A DNA stretch of 64,000 bases from Bacteroidales bacterium (GCA_015061165.1 SUXC01000013.1:1-64000); one strand, 5' to 3'; shown: positions 26,236 to 36,700, counted from the stretch's first letter. The notes: a model not told the origin generated them from the sequence alone. Numbers and translations are program-made.

Positions 26236-27555
26236 TTATTTGGCTGCTTTCTTAGCGCAGGTTTTCTTTGGAGTATCTTTCTTAGCTTCCTTTTTAGCGT
26301 CTTTGAGTTGCTTTTCGAGGCGCTCAATCTCTTTCTCTTGATTTTGAATGGTCTTGAGTAGTTCGTTAAGCTCTTCGTTCTCGATGGTAGTAGGATATTG
26401 TTCCTCTACACGTTGTAGGAAGTCAGATAGGATATTCATATAGTTGATGAACGCATCGTATGCCGACTCAAACTGGGTAGCACCTTGGTCAATATGGTTC
26501 ATATAGTGCAGGTAATTAACATCTTGCAATATGAGCCAATCGTGTTTCAGTTGTTTGTCTTTGCACAGGTGTACGCGTTCAGCCACGGCGTAGAGTTTTT
26601 GCAGGGCCTCTTGTTGCAGGTCATTACCGTTGTAAGTGCTGAGGTCTTTTGCCTCGCCTGCCCATGTCAATGGATACGGTACTACGACTGCATCGTTGGC
26701 AGCACATTTCTTGGCTACCTCGCTTGGGGTCATAAAGCCAATGCCTTGTTCCAGCGCGAAGTATGGCAATGCTTTGAGGAACTCAAAGATACCTGTTACA
26801 GCAGCTTGTCGCAGACCAAAGGTCTCTGCCCCCACCCAGATGTTTGCCACTTGTTCTTCTTCAGGCAACCCTGCCAGGGATATGGCATATTGCTCGCCAT
26901 CCATTGGGTAGTTGTGCCATGTTGGGTCAGAGAAGTGGAATGCCAATTCATCGCTGAGATTGGTATTGCGGAGCAGCACTTTGAGTTTAGGCGCAGCACT
27001 ACTGCTATATACGTAGTTAGGGCTCTTCCAACTGAGGATATGTTTTGCGCCCTCTGTCATTACGGCTTTGAAGCCCATCTTGTGCAGTTGGATAGCTATC
27101 TCATCGCTGTAGAGCAACTCCGACAGACAAGCGGTCGTGGACTCTACGCCTAATAGTTGTTTGACTTGTGCTTGTTGTGCTTGCAGTTGTTCGGCTGCTT
27201 CTGTCTCGCTATATACGCTTGCCAGCGAGTAAGAGTAAGGGGTTACCACAAACTCCACGCAACCTGTATCAGCCAGCTCTTTAAGCATATCAATCATCTC
27301 AGGGTCGTATTGCTCAAACATCTCAAGCATAGTACCTGATATGCTCAAGGCGCAGTGGAAGCGACCTTTGGACAGGCGTATCATCTCGGCAATAGTCTTG
27401 CAGAGTGGCATGTAGGAGGTGTTGATGAGCGATGTTACGTGATCTTCGGTCTGCATGTCATCATAGTAGTAATGGTCTTGACCGATCTCAAAAAAACGAT
27501 AGCGCTTCAAACTGTAAGGCGCATGCATTTGAAAGCAAAAACAAATATTTTTCAT
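26236..27555 (-). CDS. GH57-family protein, probably catalytically inactive
   Basis: 439 residues. The layout and words are those of Bacteroidetes GH57 alpha-amylase-like proteins: LKRYRFFEIGQDHYYYDD, CVEFVVTPYSYSLASV, MGFKAVMTEGAKH, ILSWKSPNYVY, TGIFEFLKALP. But the first conserved block reads HAP (11-13) where HQP is usual, and the fourth reads VGAETFGLRQ (241-250) where MDYETFGEHQ is usual. The acid Asp is thus Gly242 and the His is Arg249. The nucleophile block CLSELLYSDEI keeps Glu146. The tail is a coiled coil (NQEKEIERLEKQLKDAKKEA) and a Lys/Ala-rich end. Last gene of the glycogen-type cluster. Possible role: glucan binding or scaffold. Confidence 0.75.
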   Translation of the reverse strand: MKNICFCFQMHAPYSLKRYRFFEIGQDHYYYDDMQTEDHVTSLINTSYMPLCKTIAEMIRLSKGRFHCALSISGTMLEMFEQYDPEMIDMLKELADTGCVEFVVTPYSYSLASVYSETEAAEQLQAQQAQVKQLLGVESTTACLSELLYSDEIAIQLHKMGFKAVMTEGAKHILSWKSPNYVYSSSAAPKLKVLLRNTNLSDELAFHFSDPTWHNYPMDGEQYAISLAGLPEEEQVANIWVGAETFGLRQAAVTGIFEFLKALPYFALEQGIGFMTPSEVAKKCAANDAVVVPYPLTWAGEAKDLSTYNGNDLQQEALQKLYAVAERVHLCKDKQLKHDWLILQDVNYLHYMNHIDQGATQFESAYDAFINYMNILSDFLQRVEEQYPTTIENEELNELLKTIQNQEKEIERLEKQLKDAKKEAKKDTPKKTCAKKAAK

Positions 27556-27595
27556 GACTTTAATATTTTCTTAATTTTTAATTCTTTTAATTCCA

Positions 27596-27640
27596 TTCGA
27601 ATCCCGAGTCTCGATTCCCGAATCCCGATTCCCGATCTTT
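27596..27640 (+). repeat. GAATCCCGATTCCC word repeat
   Basis: CGAATCCCGAGTCTCGATTC then CCGAATCCCGATTCCCGATC lie between the glycosyltransferase and the GH57-like gene. Non-coding. Confidence 0.8.
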
Positions 27641-28900
27641 TCAATACCCATTAATCACCAAATCATAGATACGGCGCACTTTGAGTCCTGCATCATACCA
27701 TTTGATGTTGTTCACTTCGTTGCGACCTAACTCGCGCAGCGATTTGTACATTGCGGGGTATTTCACGATAGCGTAGATGGCATCGGCCATAGCATCTATA
27801 TCCCAATAATCGGTTTTGATAGCGTGCGAGAGTATCTCTGCGCAACCCGATTGATGCGAGATGATGGATGGACAGCCCACTTGCATGGCTTCCAATGGCG
27901 AGATACCAAATGGCTCGCTCACGCTTGGCATGATATATACATCGGAGTCTGCCAGCACTTCTTGCACTTGTCTTCCGCGCATAAAGCCAGGGAAGTGGAA
28001 CTTATCCGCTATGCCGCGTTGTGCTACGAGGTCAATCATTTTGTTCATCATATCGCCGCTTCCTGCCATCACAAAGCGCACGCCGTCTGTTTTGGCCAGC
28101 ACGCGTGCTGCGGCTTCCACAAAGTACTCTGGACCTTTTTGCATGGTGATACGACCGAGGAATGTAACCAACTTATCTTTGCGTTCGTGCTTCACAAACT
28201 CCTCTGGATTAGCCAATGGCTCTACGGCGTTGTGCACGGTGCTCACTTTGTGTGGTGGCTGACCGTATTTCTCTATCACGGTGCGACGTGTTAGTTCGCT
28301 CACGCACATGATATGGTCTGCCTCGTCCATGCCGCGTTTTTCTATGGCATATACTGTAGGATTGACATTGCCGCGACTGCGGTCAAAGTCTGTTGCGTGT
28401 ACGTGAATCACCAGTGGCTTGCCTGATATTTGTTTGGCAAACACACCCGAGGGGTAGGTCAGCCAGTCGTGGCTGTGGATAATGTCAAAGTCCAATGCGT
28501 GTGCCAATACGCTTGCTACTGCCTCGTAGTTGCCAATCTCCTCTAAGAGGTTATCGGGGTAGCGACCCGAGAAGCCTACGCAACCCATGTCATCCGTACC
28601 AATACGCGAGTAGTCGTAGTGGATATTGTTGCGCAGGTGATAATACTCTTCGGGTGACATCTTGCCCTCCATGCGATGGCGAACATAGTCGTAGTCGTTG
28701 TCTTTCCATACGATAGGCACGCTGTTTGCGCCTATAATCTTCAGGAACGACTGATCTTCATCACCCCATGGCTTTGGAATCACGAAGGTGATTTCCATAT
28801 CTTCTTGTTGCGCCATACCGCGCGTCAAACCGTAACTTGCAGTTCCCAAACCGCCCAAGATATGAGGGGGAAACTCCCAACCGAACATTAATGCTTTCAT
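27641..28900 (-). CDS. Glycosyltransferase family 4 (glycogen-synthase-like)
   Basis: 419 residues. GT-B fold: N-terminal MKALMFGWEFPPHILGGLGT with the glycine-rich loop, IHSHDWLTYPSG in the middle, and the C-terminal donor site VTFLGRITMQKGPEYFVEAA plus the E-x7-E motif SEPFGISPLEAMQVGCP. AAGAG lies before the ATG. Neighbours are a debranching enzyme and a GH57-like protein, the usual Bacteroidales arrangement for storage-glucan synthesis. The likely reaction is nucleotide-sugar glucosyl transfer to glycogen; substrate not provable here. Confidence 0.85.
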   Translation of the reverse strand: MKALMFGWEFPPHILGGLGTASYGLTRGMAQQEDMEITFVIPKPWGDEDQSFLKIIGANSVPIVWKDNDYDYVRHRMEGKMSPEEYYHLRNNIHYDYSRIGTDDMGCVGFSGRYPDNLLEEIGNYEAVASVLAHALDFDIIHSHDWLTYPSGVFAKQISGKPLVIHVHATDFDRSRGNVNPTVYAIEKRGMDEADHIMCVSELTRRTVIEKYGQPPHKVSTVHNAVEPLANPEEFVKHERKDKLVTFLGRITMQKGPEYFVEAAARVLAKTDGVRFVMAGSGDMMNKMIDLVAQRGIADKFHFPGFMRGRQVQEVLADSDVYIMPSVSEPFGISPLEAMQVGCPSIISHQSGCAEILSHAIKTDYWDIDAMADAIYAIVKYPAMYKSLRELGRNEVNNIKWYDAGLKVRRIYDLVINGY

Positions 28901-28919
28901 ATACTCTTGCCTTTACACT

Positions 28920-30863
28920 TTACACCTTCAACTTTAAACTATCCAACGTATTACAAACCTCTATCACGCTTGCCACGCTTGGTGCATAACTCATGCCACC
29001 ATGTCCGCGGAATGGTGGGTTGCCGTCATACAACTCGTTCAGTGTGCCAACGCATAGTTCACTCATTTCTGCCTCGTAGCCTGTCAGCAGGCGGCGGATA
29101 AAGTTCTCGCCTGAGTGTTGATATACTTTCAAATACGCGATGGCGTATGCGGCTATGGTCCATGGCCATACGGGACCGTTGTGGAAGTTTCTGTCGCGTT
29201 CCAACTGACCGCCTATGTATTCAGGACGATAGTCCCCGCTCTTTGGCGAGATAGTGCGCAAGCCTTTGGGGGTGTATAGTTCTTTCGTACAAATATCCAC
29301 TACGGCTTTGCGTTGGCGTTTGTCGAGTGGTGAGTATGGCAACGATGCGGCTATGATTTGGTTTGGGCGTACTTCTTTGTTGTGGTAGTCGCCATCTACA
29401 TAGTCATCGAGGTACACGCCGTTCCAGAAGGTCTTTACAAAACTATCCTTTGTAATCTCTGCTTGATACTCCATGAGGTCTGCAATCTGCTCTTTGCCCA
29501 ATTGGCGTTGAATAGTTGCAGTAAATAGTCGTGCGTTGTACCACAATGCATTGATCTCCACCACATAACCTGTGCGAGGAGTGATTGGACGACCATCCTC
29601 CACGGCGTTCATCCATGTGGCAGGCTGCTCTTTGCCATCTACCCACAACAGACCATTGTTGTGCAGGAACAGGCGTGGGTGTTGTTGCCTACGGATGAAT
29701 AGCATAATGTCTATCACCAGTTGCCCGTATAGTCGGGTTGCCTCTTCCAGGGAGGTGTAACCTGCGTACTCTTGTATGGCGTGGATAAACCACAGTAGCA
29801 CATCGGGCTCGTCCATGCCAACCAGTTTGTGTGGTCTGCCTTCCATGAATGCTCGCACTTCCTCAACGGCAGTCTTATTCACGATGGCATCCCAGTATTC
29901 AGGACGTCCAATACCCATGGTGCATGCAGGCATTGCCAAGAACTCTTCGCGGGCAGAGGCTTTGAACCATGGGTAGCCTGCCAGCAGATAGCATTTGTCG
30001 CCTTCGCGTTTGTATAGTTGCGAGGCAGCGTTCTTCAGACAGCCGAACATGTCATTGCGTGCTACGCGGCGGTCTAATTCTTTCTTCCATAGGGTCTTCA
30101 GCGTTTTGGTGTTCACCTCGCTGATGCCTGCCGAGAAGATAACGCTCTCGCCTTTCTTCATAGGCATCTCAAAGTAGCCAGGCACCAGTTGGTCTTCTTT
30201 GTAGTCGAACCCACGTTCTTGTTCTTTGTAGTATTCGATGTTCTTGTACCAAGCAGGAGCGTGTACGTATTCTGCTTTCTTAGAGCATTGCATATAGAGC
30301 TCGGGGTATGCGCTGTACATGCGGTTTGCGCGACCGTTCTCTACTTCGCGCATATCGCTGTTGGCATTGGCGTTTTCTTTTGCCAGTTCGTGCACGCTGC
30401 GGAATGCCAAGTATGGCTTCAGCCGTAGGGTAGTAGGCGAGTGTGCCTCTACCAATGTGTAGCGTATCAGCACACGTGGCTCGAAACTCACCAACATACG
30501 CTCTTTGGTCAGTACCACACCACCCACACGATAGGTGGTCTTGCTGATTACTTCGCAGTCAAACTCGCGAATGTACTTGTGTCCGTTGGGTGAAAAGTTG
30601 TTCCAACCGTACTTGTGCAATCCCAAGTTAAACTCCGCACCATGTTGGATGACGGTCTCATCCAGACTGCCCAACAGTACATAATTATCTTCAGGCAGTT
30701 CGCCTGCGAGTGGCAGCACCAGTTGTCCGTGGTATTTGCGCGTGTTACAATCAATCAATGTGGTTGAGTTGTATGCGCCCGCACGGTTGGTGCGTATCAT
30801 TTCTTTGCTCAAACTCCGCTCCAAGTTTATGAGCAAGGCTTTATCAAAATTTAGATAACTCAT
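28920..30863 (-). CDS. Glycogen debranching enzyme (amylo-alpha-1,6-glucosidase)
   Basis: 647 residues from the ATG giving MSYLNFDKALLINLERSL. An upstream in-frame TTG is inside a TTTAAACTTTC word repeat and is rejected. The N-terminal domain (NRAGAYNSTTLIDCNTRKYHGQL) and the C-terminal (alpha/alpha)6 domain (GYPWFKASAREEFLAMPACT, VGMDEPDVLLWFIHAIQEY, NGLLWVDGKEQPATWMNA, HNGPVWPWTIAAYAIAYL) fit the bacterial GDE family. It hydrolyses alpha-1,6 branch points. It follows manC by 35 bp and precedes the glycosyltransferase by 19 bp. Confidence 0.92.
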   Translation of the reverse strand: MSYLNFDKALLINLERSLSKEMIRTNRAGAYNSTTLIDCNTRKYHGQLVLPLAGELPEDNYVLLGSLDETVIQHGAEFNLGLHKYGWNNFSPNGHKYIREFDCEVISKTTYRVGGVVLTKERMLVSFEPRVLIRYTLVEAHSPTTLRLKPYLAFRSVHELAKENANANSDMREVENGRANRMYSAYPELYMQCSKKAEYVHAPAWYKNIEYYKEQERGFDYKEDQLVPGYFEMPMKKGESVIFSAGISEVNTKTLKTLWKKELDRRVARNDMFGCLKNAASQLYKREGDKCYLLAGYPWFKASAREEFLAMPACTMGIGRPEYWDAIVNKTAVEEVRAFMEGRPHKLVGMDEPDVLLWFIHAIQEYAGYTSLEEATRLYGQLVIDIMLFIRRQQHPRLFLHNNGLLWVDGKEQPATWMNAVEDGRPITPRTGYVVEINALWYNARLFTATIQRQLGKEQIADLMEYQAEITKDSFVKTFWNGVYLDDYVDGDYHNKEVRPNQIIAASLPYSPLDKRQRKAVVDICTKELYTPKGLRTISPKSGDYRPEYIGGQLERDRNFHNGPVWPWTIAAYAIAYLKVYQHSGENFIRRLLTGYEAEMSELCVGTLNELYDGNPPFRGHGGMSYAPSVASVIEVCNTLDSLKLKV

Positions 30864-30898
30864 ATATATCTTGCCTTTAAACTTTAAACTTTCAACTT

Positions 30899-32020
30899 TC
30901 AACTAAATTTCCCCTCAAATTTCACTTCCGCGTCCATAAAGAACTGTCGTATTTGTTGTTCTGCATCGCGTTTGCAGATCAGCAGTACGCCGTCTGATTC
31001 GGCTACGATGCAGTCTTCCAGTCCTTGTACCACTGCCAGGTGTCCTTTGGGTAGGGTAACGATATTGCCGTGGCTATCGTAGTAGGTGGCATCTGAGTGG
31101 AGGGTTACGTTTTCGTTTTCATCTTTGTCGCTCAGTTCGTATAGCGAGCCCCATGTGCCGAGGTCGCTCCAGCCGAAGTCGCTCGGGATGACATACACGT
31201 TTTGTGCTTTTTCCATTACGCCATAGTCTATGGAGATATTGGGGCAGGTGGGGAACATCGTTTGGATAAACGCATCTTCTTCGGGTGTTCCCATCACGTT
31301 TTCGCCTTCAGCGAACTTGTTGGCCATTTCGGGCAGATATGCGTGGAATGCGTTGAGGATGGAGTCCAAACTCCAGATGAATATACCCGAGTTCCACAGG
31401 AAGTCGCCGCTTTCGAGGAACACTTTCGCGAGTTCCAAGTTAGGCTTCTCTGTAAATGCTTTCACTTTGCAAATACCCTTTCCTCTCGCCTCATCGCCTT
31501 TCGCCTCATCCCCCATCTGTATATACCCATATCCTGTCTCTGGTCGGGTAGGTTTCATTCCCAAGGTGAGGAGTGCATCATTCTTGTCGATAAAGTCAAA
31601 TCCTTGTTGAATGGTTTGTCTGAAGGTCTCTTCTTGTAGTATCAGGTGGTCGCTTGGTGCCACCACTATCCTTGCCTTTCGCCTCTCGCCTTTTTGCTTT
31701 ATCGCCTCCATTGCTTGAATTCTCGCAGCGGCATAAGCGATACAAGGTGCGGTGTTGCGACGGGCAGGCTCGCAGAGCACTTGTTCGGCTTTCAGATCAG
31801 GGATTTGTTCCAACACTTGGTCGCGATACAGCACATTGGTTACAATCAAGATATTCTCGATTGGAACAATAGGTCGAAATCGGTCAATGGTCATTTGCAA
31901 TAGACTACGTCCTGTGCCGAAGAAATCCAAGAATTGTTTTGGTTTGTGGTTTCTGCTGAATGGCCAGAAGCGGCTGCCCACCCCTCCTGCCATAATCACA
32001 CAATAATTGTTTTTGTTCAT
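30899..32020 (-). CDS. manC: Mannose-1-phosphate guanylyltransferase
   Basis: 373 residues. The nucleotidyltransferase signature is MAGGVGSRFWPFSRNHKPKQF near residue 10; VVAPSDHLI, CKVKAFTEKP and SDFGWSDLGTW complete the GMP family pattern. It is the short form without the C-terminal isomerase domain. It makes GDP-mannose. Two low-complexity inserts, MGDEAKGDEARGK and EAIKQKGERRKA, are encoded by GCCT-word repeats (31478-31515 and 31671-31709). First gene of the minus-strand glycogen-type operon. Confidence 0.93.
   Translation of the reverse strand: MNKNNYCVIMAGGVGSRFWPFSRNHKPKQFLDFFGTGRSLLQMTIDRFRPIVPIENILIVTNVLYRDQVLEQIPDLKAEQVLCEPARRNTAPCIAYAAARIQAMEAIKQKGERRKARIVVAPSDHLILQEETFRQTIQQGFDFIDKNDALLTLGMKPTRPETGYGYIQMGDEAKGDEARGKGICKVKAFTEKPNLELAKVFLESGDFLWNSGIFIWSLDSILNAFHAYLPEMANKFAEGENVMGTPEEDAFIQTMFPTCPNISIDYGVMEKAQNVYVIPSDFGWSDLGTWGSLYELSDKDENENVTLHSDATYYDSHGNIVTLPKGHLAVVQGLEDCIVAESDGVLLICKRDAEQQIRQFFMDAEVKFEGKFS
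31478..31515 (+). repeat. GCCTCATCGCC word repeat inside manC, first
   Basis: CCTTTCCTCTCGCCTCATCG then CCTTTCGCCTCATCC on the plus strand, in frame in manC. Confidence 0.85.
31671..31709 (+). repeat. GCCTTTCGCC word repeat inside manC, second
   Basis: TTGCCTTTCGCCTCTCGCC then TTTTTGCTTTATCGCCTCC on the plus strand, in frame in manC. Confidence 0.85.
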
Positions 32021-32115
32021 GGTAGATAGTATAGTTTTTTTGTTTTTTCGGTATAGTTTTTTGTTATTTTCTGTGTGTAGTGTTGCTGTTTAGTCCGTTT
32101 TCTCTAAACAGCCTG

Positions 32116-32123
32116 CAAAGATA
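32116..32123 (-). promoter_or_regulatory. Promoter of the manC operon
   Basis: Minus-strand TATCTTTG with CTTG 20 bp upstream (32144-32147), about 95 bp before manC. The -33 region contains the GCATATATG word common to several promoters here. Confidence 0.75.
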
Positions 32124-32271
32124 CTACTTTTTTTTCATATATGCAAGCATTTTTGATTTTTTAATAATTTTGGTCTATTTTTTTATTACGGAGTACGCAG
32201 TATGCTGCAAGTCGCGTTGCAATAAAGATTGATTCAGATTTCGTGAGCGCAACCTATCCTCTCCTTATTCC

Positions 32272-32385
32272 CTCCGATATATTCCCGATACATACCCGAT
32301 ACATACCCGACACATACCCGATACATACGTATATCCCATGAATACCCCACGAATACCCCGCGAATATCCCACGAATACCCCTACC
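32272..32385 (+). repeat. Tandem 10-11 bp word repeat
   Basis: About five CCCGATACAT-type 10-bp units switch to about four CACGAATACCC-type units. Non-coding, between the divergent manC and BspA-like genes. The rest of this 460-bp gap holds the two promoters. Confidence 0.9.
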
Positions 32386-32439
32386 GTATGAAAAAAGGAA
32401 CGATAAAAGCATTTTGTCATAAGGTAACGACCGTTTGTG

Positions 32440-32471
32440 TTTGCTTGTTTCAATTTTTTTTACTACCTTTG
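32440..32471 (+). promoter_or_regulatory. Promoter of the BspA-like gene
   Basis: TTTG (32440-32443), N20, TACCTTTG (32464-32471). Only 9 bases separate the -7 box from the chosen ATG. Confidence 0.8.
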
Positions 32472-32480
32472 TCGCCGATT

Positions 32481-33551
32481 ATGTGTAGATTCGTATATAT
32501 ATCCCTTTTTTGCCTTCTGAGCATATCGCTTTGGGCAGATACCATCACAGGTGCTTGTGGTGATTCTCTTTATTGGTCTTTTGATACCGAAACCCGCCAT
32601 CTTGACATCACGGGCAAGGGTAAAATGCAACTCTACAAGTATCCTGCATGGACCAACAAAAATATCACCATCGCTTCTGTCTCTTTTCCCGATAGCATTA
32701 CTTCTATTGACAGTTATGCTTTCGAGGAACAACAACTTACCGAAGTCGTTGTCCCTGCTTCTGTTAAAAAGTTTGGCAAGGATGCTTTCGCCCAAATGCC
32801 ATCTCTCTTGCGCTTTGAGTACGAGGGAGAGGGCTATGCTGAATCCGAAAATGGCATACTCTATAATTGCTACAATCTTCGCTATTTCAAAGGTATCACC
32901 CGTATGATTGCCTATAACGATGCACTTGATACCATTATCGTTACGTATGGCTATGCGTCTGCTAATTTCCTCAATCGTTCCTATATCGACGACTCCCGTG
33001 CCTATGACAAACGTCTATATGGCAAATATAACGCTACGCCTAAGAGGATAAAAACCTACTTTTTCCCCGATGAATTGGAGGAAATTGGCGATTTTCTCCT
33101 CTGTTATGCTGCGGAACTCGGCGGTATTACGATTCCCGAAAAAGTGCGCATGATAGGCCCAGGGGCTTTTCTCCATTGTTCTTCGATGGATTCGCTCGTT
33201 TTTGAGGGTGATGGCATACAAACAATAGGCGATAGTGCTTTCAGTCATTGTACAGCATTGTCCTATATTTCTTTGCAGGACACCATCCCGCCTATCATCC
33301 ACGAACATACTTTTGATAGTGTCAGTCGTTCTATCCCTATCTATATCCCCTCCAATTCCGCCCAACGCTACCAATCCGCGCCCTATTGGAGTGAGTTCTT
33401 TAATTTCGTAGAACCTGCGCCAACTGCGGTAGAAAATATCCCCAACCAATCTGCAAAAAACTCCGATTTCAACGGAAAAAAAGTACTAAAAAACAATCAG
33501 GTACTTATTCTTCACAACGGTAAAGAATATACGATTATGGGACAACTGTAA
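32481..33551 (+). CDS. BspA-like leucine-rich-repeat surface protein
   Basis: 356 residues from the ATG giving MCRFVYISLFCLLSISLWAD, a signal peptide. The upstream in-frame ATG at 32388 precedes the promoter and is rejected. LRR_5-type repeats: ITSIDSYAFEEQQLTEVVVP, KKFGKDAFAQMPSLLRFEY, LEEIGDFLLCYAAELGGITI, IQTIGDSAFSHCTALSYISL. The C-terminal tail (KKVLKNNQVLILHNGKEYTI, then MGQL) resembles that of the secreted protein at 42420-43664 and may be an export signal. BspA proteins are surface adhesins. The promoter lies so close that the mRNA would have almost no leader. Confidence 0.8.
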   Translation: MCRFVYISLFCLLSISLWADTITGACGDSLYWSFDTETRHLDITGKGKMQLYKYPAWTNKNITIASVSFPDSITSIDSYAFEEQQLTEVVVPASVKKFGKDAFAQMPSLLRFEYEGEGYAESENGILYNCYNLRYFKGITRMIAYNDALDTIIVTYGYASANFLNRSYIDDSRAYDKRLYGKYNATPKRIKTYFFPDELEEIGDFLLCYAAELGGITIPEKVRMIGPGAFLHCSSMDSLVFEGDGIQTIGDSAFSHCTALSYISLQDTIPPIIHEHTFDSVSRSIPIYIPSNSAQRYQSAPYWSEFFNFVEPAPTAVENIPNQSAKNSDFNGKKVLKNNQVLILHNGKEYTIMGQL

Positions 33552-33602
33552 TGTACCAAATACAGGGTACATGTTAAAAATGTATATTTTTTTGCGATAA
33601 AT

Positions 33603-33634
33603 CTTGCAAGTTCGCGAAAAATGTAGTAACTTTG
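33603..33634 (+). promoter_or_regulatory. PUL promoter (susC)
   Basis: CTTG (33603-33606), N20, TAACTTTG (33627-33634). The ~105-base leader contains a hairpin with CTTTCTGT / ACAGAAA arms (about 33678-33696). Confidence 0.75.
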
Positions 33635-33743
33635 TGCCCGAATTTATATGCGATTAATTAGGTAGCATATAAACGTCCCTTTCTGTGTTACAGAAAAGGA
33701 AGGAATTAGCCTTAAAGATACAAACACAAAAAATAACTAATTT

Positions 33744-36700
33744 ATGATGAACAAACACACAGAGAAAGGCCTTCGTGGTCTGCTCAAGACATTCACAGTC
33801 AGTGTAATGTTATTGTTTAGCATCACTACTACGGCTGCCCCAGAGGCGATTGCGGGTAAGGTGCTGGATGCTAATGGAGAACCTTTGATAGGAGCAAGTG
33901 TCTTAGAGAAAGGTACGGCCAATGGTACTATTACCGACTTTGACGGTAATTTTATCTTGAACGTAGAAAAGGACGTTTTACTGCTCGTTTCGTATGTAGG
34001 TTATCAAAATCAAGAAGTTCCTGCTGCACAAGACATGGTTGTTGTGCTTCGCGAAGATCAAGAACTACTCGAAGAAGTCGTGGTGATTGGTTATGGTACG
34101 CAGAAGCGCAAAGATGTTACTACATCCATTTCTTCGGTGGATACGGAAGATTTGGAGAAACGTCCTATCACTTCGGCTGCCCAAGCCATGCAGGGTAAGG
34201 CTGCGGGTGTAACCGTGATGAAGCCAAGCGGTCAGCCAGGTGCAGGCATGGTGGTGCGCGTGCGTGGTACAACCTCAATGAACGGTAGCAATGACCCACT
34301 CTATGTGGTCGATGGCGTGCCAATGACCGACATTGACTTCCTCGCACCTAACGACATTGAGACTATGCAAATCTTGAAGGACGCTTCGTCTGCGGCTATC
34401 TACGGTTCGCGTGCTGCCAACGGTGTTATTATGATTACGACCAAAGCAGGTACTGCCAACAAGGAGAAAATGAATGTAACGTTCTCCATGTACGGCGGTT
34501 GGACACAAGTGGCAAAACGCATGGAGAGCCTCAATTATGAGCAATATCGCGAGTATCTTGATGACCTCGGCTCCAACGTGGTGTTGCCAGACGGCTTGCA
34601 GGACGAGACCGATTGGTTCGACGAGACCTACAAGACGGGTTCCACACAAAACTACCAACTCTCTGTTAGTGGTGGTACAGACCGTGTGAACTACTATATG
34701 TCAGGTGGTTATACCAACGAGGTGGGTATTATCCCAACTACCAAGTACCAACGCTATAACTTCCGTACCTCCCTCGATGCAGAGGTGACTAAGTGGCTGA
34801 ATATCGGTACCAACGTAGCATACGGTTATAGCGAGAATCAAGGTACTATCTCTTCGGGTACAGGTGCCAATCGTGGTGGTTTGGTGTTGTCTGTTATCAA
34901 CACCCCTACCTACGCACCTATTTATGACCCAGAGAACCCAGACTACTATTACACCAACTTCTATGGTGTAAGCAATATCACTCACCCATTGGAGAATATT
35001 GAACGCTACAAAAATCAATATGGCAAACAACATCGTTTGTTGGCAACGGGCAAGGGTATAGTAACCTTGTATGATACCAAGAAGTTCAACCGTGGTGATG
35101 AGTACAACCACTCCTTGAAGTTCACTACTACCTTCACCGAGGATCTCAGAATGAACAACTCTACTTCGTTCCTCGACCCACACAAGACCTCTTGGGGACG
35201 TAACCAATACGGTGAGGCCAGCGATACACGCAGCACCGACCTCGTGACTGTATGGGATAATGTCTTGAACTACACCACCAACATGAATGGTCATAACTTG
35301 GACGTTATGTTGGGTAGTTCCTACACGCACTCCATGTGGACGCAGTCTTATATCGCAGGTAGCCACTTTGCAGATGGTACTATCCAAACGCTGAACGCAG
35401 CCAACAAGATTGACCCAGGAAGCACCAACACCACAGCGAGCGAGTGGGCTATCATGTCTGGCTTTGCTCGTGTAAGTTACAACTACGAGTCTCGTTATCT
35501 CATTTCTGCTAATATGCGTGCCGATGGTTCTTCTCGCTTGGCACCAGGCCACCGTTGGGCATACTTCCCATCTGTGAGTGCGGCTTGGCGTATCAGTGGC
35601 GAGCCTTGGATGCAAGATGTTGAGTGGATAGATGACTTGAAGATCCGCGGTGGTTGGGGACAAACGGGTAACCAAGGTGGTATAGGTGACTACGCATACC
35701 TCGAACGTTATAGTATCAATCGCCAAAACTGGTGGGAGACGGGCAAGGAGCATGCAGTACCTACCTTTAGTCAATCTTCGTTGCGTAATACCGACCTCAC
35801 ATGGGAGCGCACTACACAAACCAATGTCGGATTGGATTGGACACTGCTCAAGAACCGTTTGACCCTCAACTTCGACTGGTACTACAAATACACCACCGAT
35901 ATGCTCATGTGGGTATCGCTGCCAGCAGGTTCGGCTGCTGTTTCATCCATCCAGCGCAACGAAGGAGAGATGAGCAACACGGGTGTGGAGTTCACCATCA
36001 CATCGCACAACTTCGTGAAGAAGAACTTCAAGTGGGATACACAACTCAATATCTCGCACAATAAGAACCGTCTCGAGAAATTGGCTACCAGCCAAGTGTA
36101 TTATGATGCTAAGGTGACCGACGTATTGGCTGACTACTGTGTGCGCAACACACCGGGCATGCCATTGGGCTCATTCTACGGCTACAAGACAGGTGGCGTG
36201 GACACAGAGACGGGTGAACTCATCTATCTCGATACTAACGATGATGGCGAGGTTACAGCCAACGACCGTACATACATCGGTGATCCTAACCCAGACTTTA
36301 CGTTTGGTATGACCAATACCTTCCAGTTCTATGGTGTTACCATCAGTTTCTTGCTGCAAGGTGCATATGGCAACGATATCTTCAATGCCAGCCGTATCGA
36401 AACAGAAGGTATGTACGATGCCAAGAACCAATCCACTCGCGTACTCGATAGATGGCGTCGTCCGGGTATGATTACCTCTATCCCTAAAGCGGGATTTGAT
36501 ATGAAGGTCAGCGACTACTTCGTAGAAGATGGTAGTTATATCCGATTGAAAGACCTGACTATTGGCTATGAGTTCTCAGGCAAATGGATGAAGAAGATAG
36601 GTATGAGTCGTCTGCAACCTTACTTCTCTGCACAAAACCTCTTTACCCTCACCAAGTATCTCGGCATGGATCCAGAGGTGAACCAATATGGTAATTCAGG

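Noticed and set aside
32388..32480. Upstream start for the BspA-like gene
   Set aside because: It precedes a TTTG-N20-TACCTTTG promoter and would bury the signal peptide.
34701..35819. 372-codon open frame opposite susC
   Set aside because: Antisense to a well-supported SusC barrel; no recognisable protein features.
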